Origin: Parachlamydiaceae bacterium | GTDB lineage: Bacteria; Chlamydiota; Chlamydiia; Chlamydiales; Parachlamydiaceae | DNA: 6,770 nt | Direction of reading: 5' to 3' | Assembly (NCBI GenBank): GCA_013815395.1 | Contig: JACDGH010000142.1 | Span: forward strand, 1 to 6,770 | In this document: piece after piece, positions 5,427 through 6,770 of the stretch | Layout: the number at the start of each line of letters is the position of its first letter | Position numbering within the stretch: the stretch's first letter is position 1 | The notes under the pieces: generated by a model | Database searches by the model: none | What the model saw: the letters and a program-made list of their open reading frames with translations, nothing else | Told to the model about the DNA's origin: nothing | Program-made: the position numbers and the translations under genes

Positions 5427-6440
5427 ATGTCTTTTGTAAGTCCACCATCAAATATTAATTGTTCAAATTTTAAAAACGATTCTACGTTTTCTCAATTAGA
5501 AAACGGAGGACTTTTTTCAAATCTAAGAAATGAATCTTTATTTAAAAAAACTAATAGTTCTCTTACAGAATTTACTTTTAAAAAGTTAATGGATAAATCT
5601 GCCACTCAATTAGATGCATTAGAGCAATGGGTTTATGATTTTTTAAACTTAGCTGAAGGAATGGATGCAAAGGAATTTACAAAAGCAAATAAAATCATTG
5701 ATAAACTTTCAGATAAAATTGGCTTCTCAAACGCATTTCTTTTACTCTGTAGAGGTTGCCAGCAAGCTTATTACAAACAAAAAAATTGCAAAGATTATGG
5801 GGCACAGGAAAAAATTTCTAATGCTGTTAATTTTTTTGAAAACCAATTAATTAAAGTGATTAGTCACAATTCTAAAAATGAAAATCAATTAAATGAATTA
5901 CAAGTTCCTTTAGAATCTGAGTTATTTCGTAAGGAAAAAGTAAATAGTACATTTTTAATTAGTTTAGAAAAAAAATCTAATGTAAAAAACACCAATGGAT
6001 TAATCACTAAGATTTTCTTTGGTGCCTTAGTTGTCCTACCGCTTATTTACAAGAGCCATGAATTTTATAAGAATGTTGGGGTTTCTATAGTTAAAGATAA
6101 GTGTCTACCTTTTAATATTTCTGCTTATTTAGGTGAAAACAAATGCGATAATAATATTATCCATGAAAATAACACATTACCTGATGGATCTTTTTTTGAT
6201 GGGCAATCTTTAAATAGATCGAAGACAGGTTATGGGAATTATACATGGCAAGATGGATCAAAGTATATAGGGCAATTTAAAGATAATAAGTGTGAAGGTC
6301 AAGGAACTATGTTATGGCCAGATGGATCTTTTTTTGTAGGTCAATTCAAAAATGGAGAATACTCATATGGAAAACTAAATTTATCAGATGGATCTGTCTA
6401 TGAGGGTAATTTCAAAGATGGCTTACCTGAAGTTTCCTAA
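5427..6440 (+). CDS. Single-pass membrane protein with C-terminal MORN repeats
   Basis: A 337-residue protein in three parts. Residues 1-185 are hydrophilic and mostly helical with no recognised domain; the first 50 are rich in Ser, Asn and Phe. Residues 191-207 (GLITKIFFGALVVLPLI) are one membrane segment. Residues about 250-335 carry MORN repeats, marked by four DGS units at residues 253, 276, 299 and 321 with Y/F-x-G-x-F/K-x-x patterns; the first is degenerate and the last incomplete. MORN repeats usually bind lipids or proteins at membranes, and in intracellular bacteria they occur in secreted effectors and surface proteins. There is no N-terminal signal peptide. A GTG at 5415 would extend the frame by four residues, but GAGG (5417-5420) six bases before the ATG at 5427 decides the start. 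The repeats are also visible in the DNA (GATGGATC every 66-69 nt). The gene is visibly more AT-rich than the beta-lactamase gene. Its 3' end may be truncated, since repeat-like sequence continues out of frame. Specific function is unknown. Confidence 0.82.
   Translation: MSFVSPPSNINCSNFKNDSTFSQLENGGLFSNLRNESLFKKTNSSLTEFTFKKLMDKSATQLDALEQWVYDFLNLAEGMDAKEFTKANKIIDKLSDKIGFSNAFLLLCRGCQQAYYKQKNCKDYGAQEKISNAVNFFENQLIKVISHNSKNENQLNELQVPLESELFRKEKVNSTFLISLEKKSNVKNTNGLITKIFFGALVVLPLIYKSHEFYKNVGVSIVKDKCLPFNISAYLGENKCDNNIIHENNTLPDGSFFDGQSLNRSKTGYGNYTWQDGSKYIGQFKDNKCEGQGTMLWPDGSFFVGQFKNGEYSYGKLNLSDGSVYEGNFKDGLPEVS
6183..6440 (+). repeat. Tandem DNA repeats encoding the MORN units
   Basis: GATGGATC recurs at 6183, 6252, 6321 and 6387, giving spacings of 69, 69 and 66 nt (23, 23 and 22 codons). 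The bases after each copy are also alike, such as the run TCTTTTTTTG at 6189 and 6327. This similarity at the nucleotide level points to recent tandem duplication and makes the array prone to gain or loss of units. Confidence 0.75.
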
Positions 6441-6494
6441 AATGTGAGATCGCTGATGGATTCGCTTTTTAATGAACCTTACAGATGGTAAAAG
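6441..6494 (+). pseudogene. Decayed extra MORN unit after the stop codon
   Basis: GATGGATTCGCTTTTT at 6455-6470 resembles the repeat start GATGGATCTTTTTTT and lies 68 nt after the last in-frame unit, one base short of the 69-nt period. In the shifted frame it reads KCEIADGFAF before a stop, similar to the KCEGQG...DGSFF stretch inside the gene. A further TDG follows at 6481. This suggests that a single-base deletion ended the protein early and that the remaining repeat is degenerating. The match is short, so the call is moderate at best. Confidence 0.4.
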
Positions 6495-6540
6495 TATTAA
6501 AAATTAGATTATTGCATTTGGGGAAGCCCCTGGAGTGCGT

Positions 6541-6583
6541 CGGCTCTGCCGCGCCCTTCAATTCAGGAGGTCCGTTGAAGCGG
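6541..6583 (+). repeat. Dispersed intergenic repeat, copy C (partial)
   Basis: The block CGGCTCTGCCGCGCCCTTCA and the following ATTCAGGAGGTCC align with the reverse complement of 6645-6686 at roughly four of five bases by eye, and with copy A from 296 onward. The GACTTATG... part present in copies A and B is missing, so this copy is shorter or diverged at its left side. Confidence 0.55.
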
Positions 6584-6640
6584 AATACAATGATTTTAAA
6601 ATAAAATTATTGTAGCTTTTTCCTCCTCTACCTACATACC

Positions 6641-6706
6641 AGGGCGCTTAAGCTGATCCCCTGAATTAAAGGGCGCGGCAAAGCCCATCCTAATACTCAT
6701 AAGTCA
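6641..6706 (-). repeat. Dispersed intergenic repeat, copy B
   Basis: Read on the minus strand this block begins TGACTTATGAGTATTAGGAT and continues through GGGCTTTGCCGCGCCC and TTTAATTCAGGGGATCAG. It aligns to copy A (276-334) over 59 ungapped bases with about eight mismatches. It faces copy C across about 60 nt, so transcription through the region could fold the two arms into a long imperfect hairpin. That hairpin may help end transcription from the MORN-repeat gene. Confidence 0.65.
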
Positions 6707-6770
6707 CAAACTGTTTACGGGTAATGATTTATAAAATTAGTAGAGCCGCACTTCCGAGGCTGACAAAGAA

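Larger units (their letters stand above)
6441..6770. other. Gene-free right end with opposed repeat copies
   Basis: Besides the possible MORN remnant (6441-6494), this stretch contains a short GGGG-AAG-CCCC hairpin (6520-6530) and two copies of the dispersed repeat in opposite orientation (6541-6583 and 6641-6706). No reading frame of convincing length or content is present, and the last 60 bases show nothing recognisable. Confidence 0.55.

Noticed and set aside
5665..5850. A 61-residue plus-strand open frame
   Set aside because: It is nested in another frame of the MORN-repeat gene, is rich in Lys and Phe as expected from AT-rich shadow frames, and shows no motif.
276..6706. Copies A and B as terminal inverted repeats of one large transposon
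   Set aside because: They do not flank a transposase or recombinase, there is a third copy in between, and no target duplication is visible. A dispersed repeat family is simpler.
1..6770. CRISPR array, tRNA or rRNA genes
   Set aside because: No regularly spaced direct repeats with unique spacers and no cloverleaf or rRNA-like segments were found. The only tandem repeat is the coding MORN array.

Overview
The window is AT-rich bacterial DNA with short genes on both strands, long AT-rich spacers and GC-richer dispersed repeats. No gene fixes the taxon. The mix of a class D beta-lactamase, a protein with an Inc-like bilobed hydrophobic domain, a MORN-repeat membrane protein and a decayed lipase-type hydrolase fits an amoeba-associated intracellular bacterium. 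My best guess is a Parachlamydiaceae-type environmental chlamydia, with Legionella-like bacteria as the main alternative. This placement is inference from gene content.

Layout from left to right. Positions 1-365 hold no gene. They contain a strong hairpin terminator (47-77), two small GC-rich hairpin motifs in inverted arrangement (106-118, 193-205) and one copy of a dispersed repeat (276-334). Next is sufE on the minus strand (366-791), an Fe-S cluster assembly sulfur-transfer protein standing alone. After an AT-rich spacer comes a truncated alpha/beta-hydrolase remnant on the plus strand (1076-1285), broken by an in-frame TAG.

Convergent to it lies a two-gene minus-strand unit: a Cys-rich pentapeptide-repeat protein (start 3281) followed 24 nt later by an FAD/NAD(P)-binding flavoprotein (2678-1287). 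Divergent from that unit is a plus-strand pair: a secreted class D (OXA-type) beta-lactamase with all catalytic motifs (3444-4241) and a small DUF1653 protein (4292-4543).

The right part has a second divergent pair separated by about 350 bp. It consists of an Inc-like protein with two closely spaced membrane segments (5075-4650) and a single-pass protein with C-terminal MORN repeats (5427-6440). The MORN gene appears to be losing its 3' end, because a further repeat-like unit lies out of frame after the stop. The last 330 bp have no gene and carry two opposed copies of the dispersed repeat, able to form a large imperfect hairpin.

Functional links are limited. The central block (pentapeptide protein, flavoprotein, beta-lactamase) contains families with known antibiotic-resistance members, but only the beta-lactamase can be assigned with confidence. 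The right block looks like host-interaction or envelope genes. No CRISPR array, tRNA, rRNA or intact transposase gene was seen.
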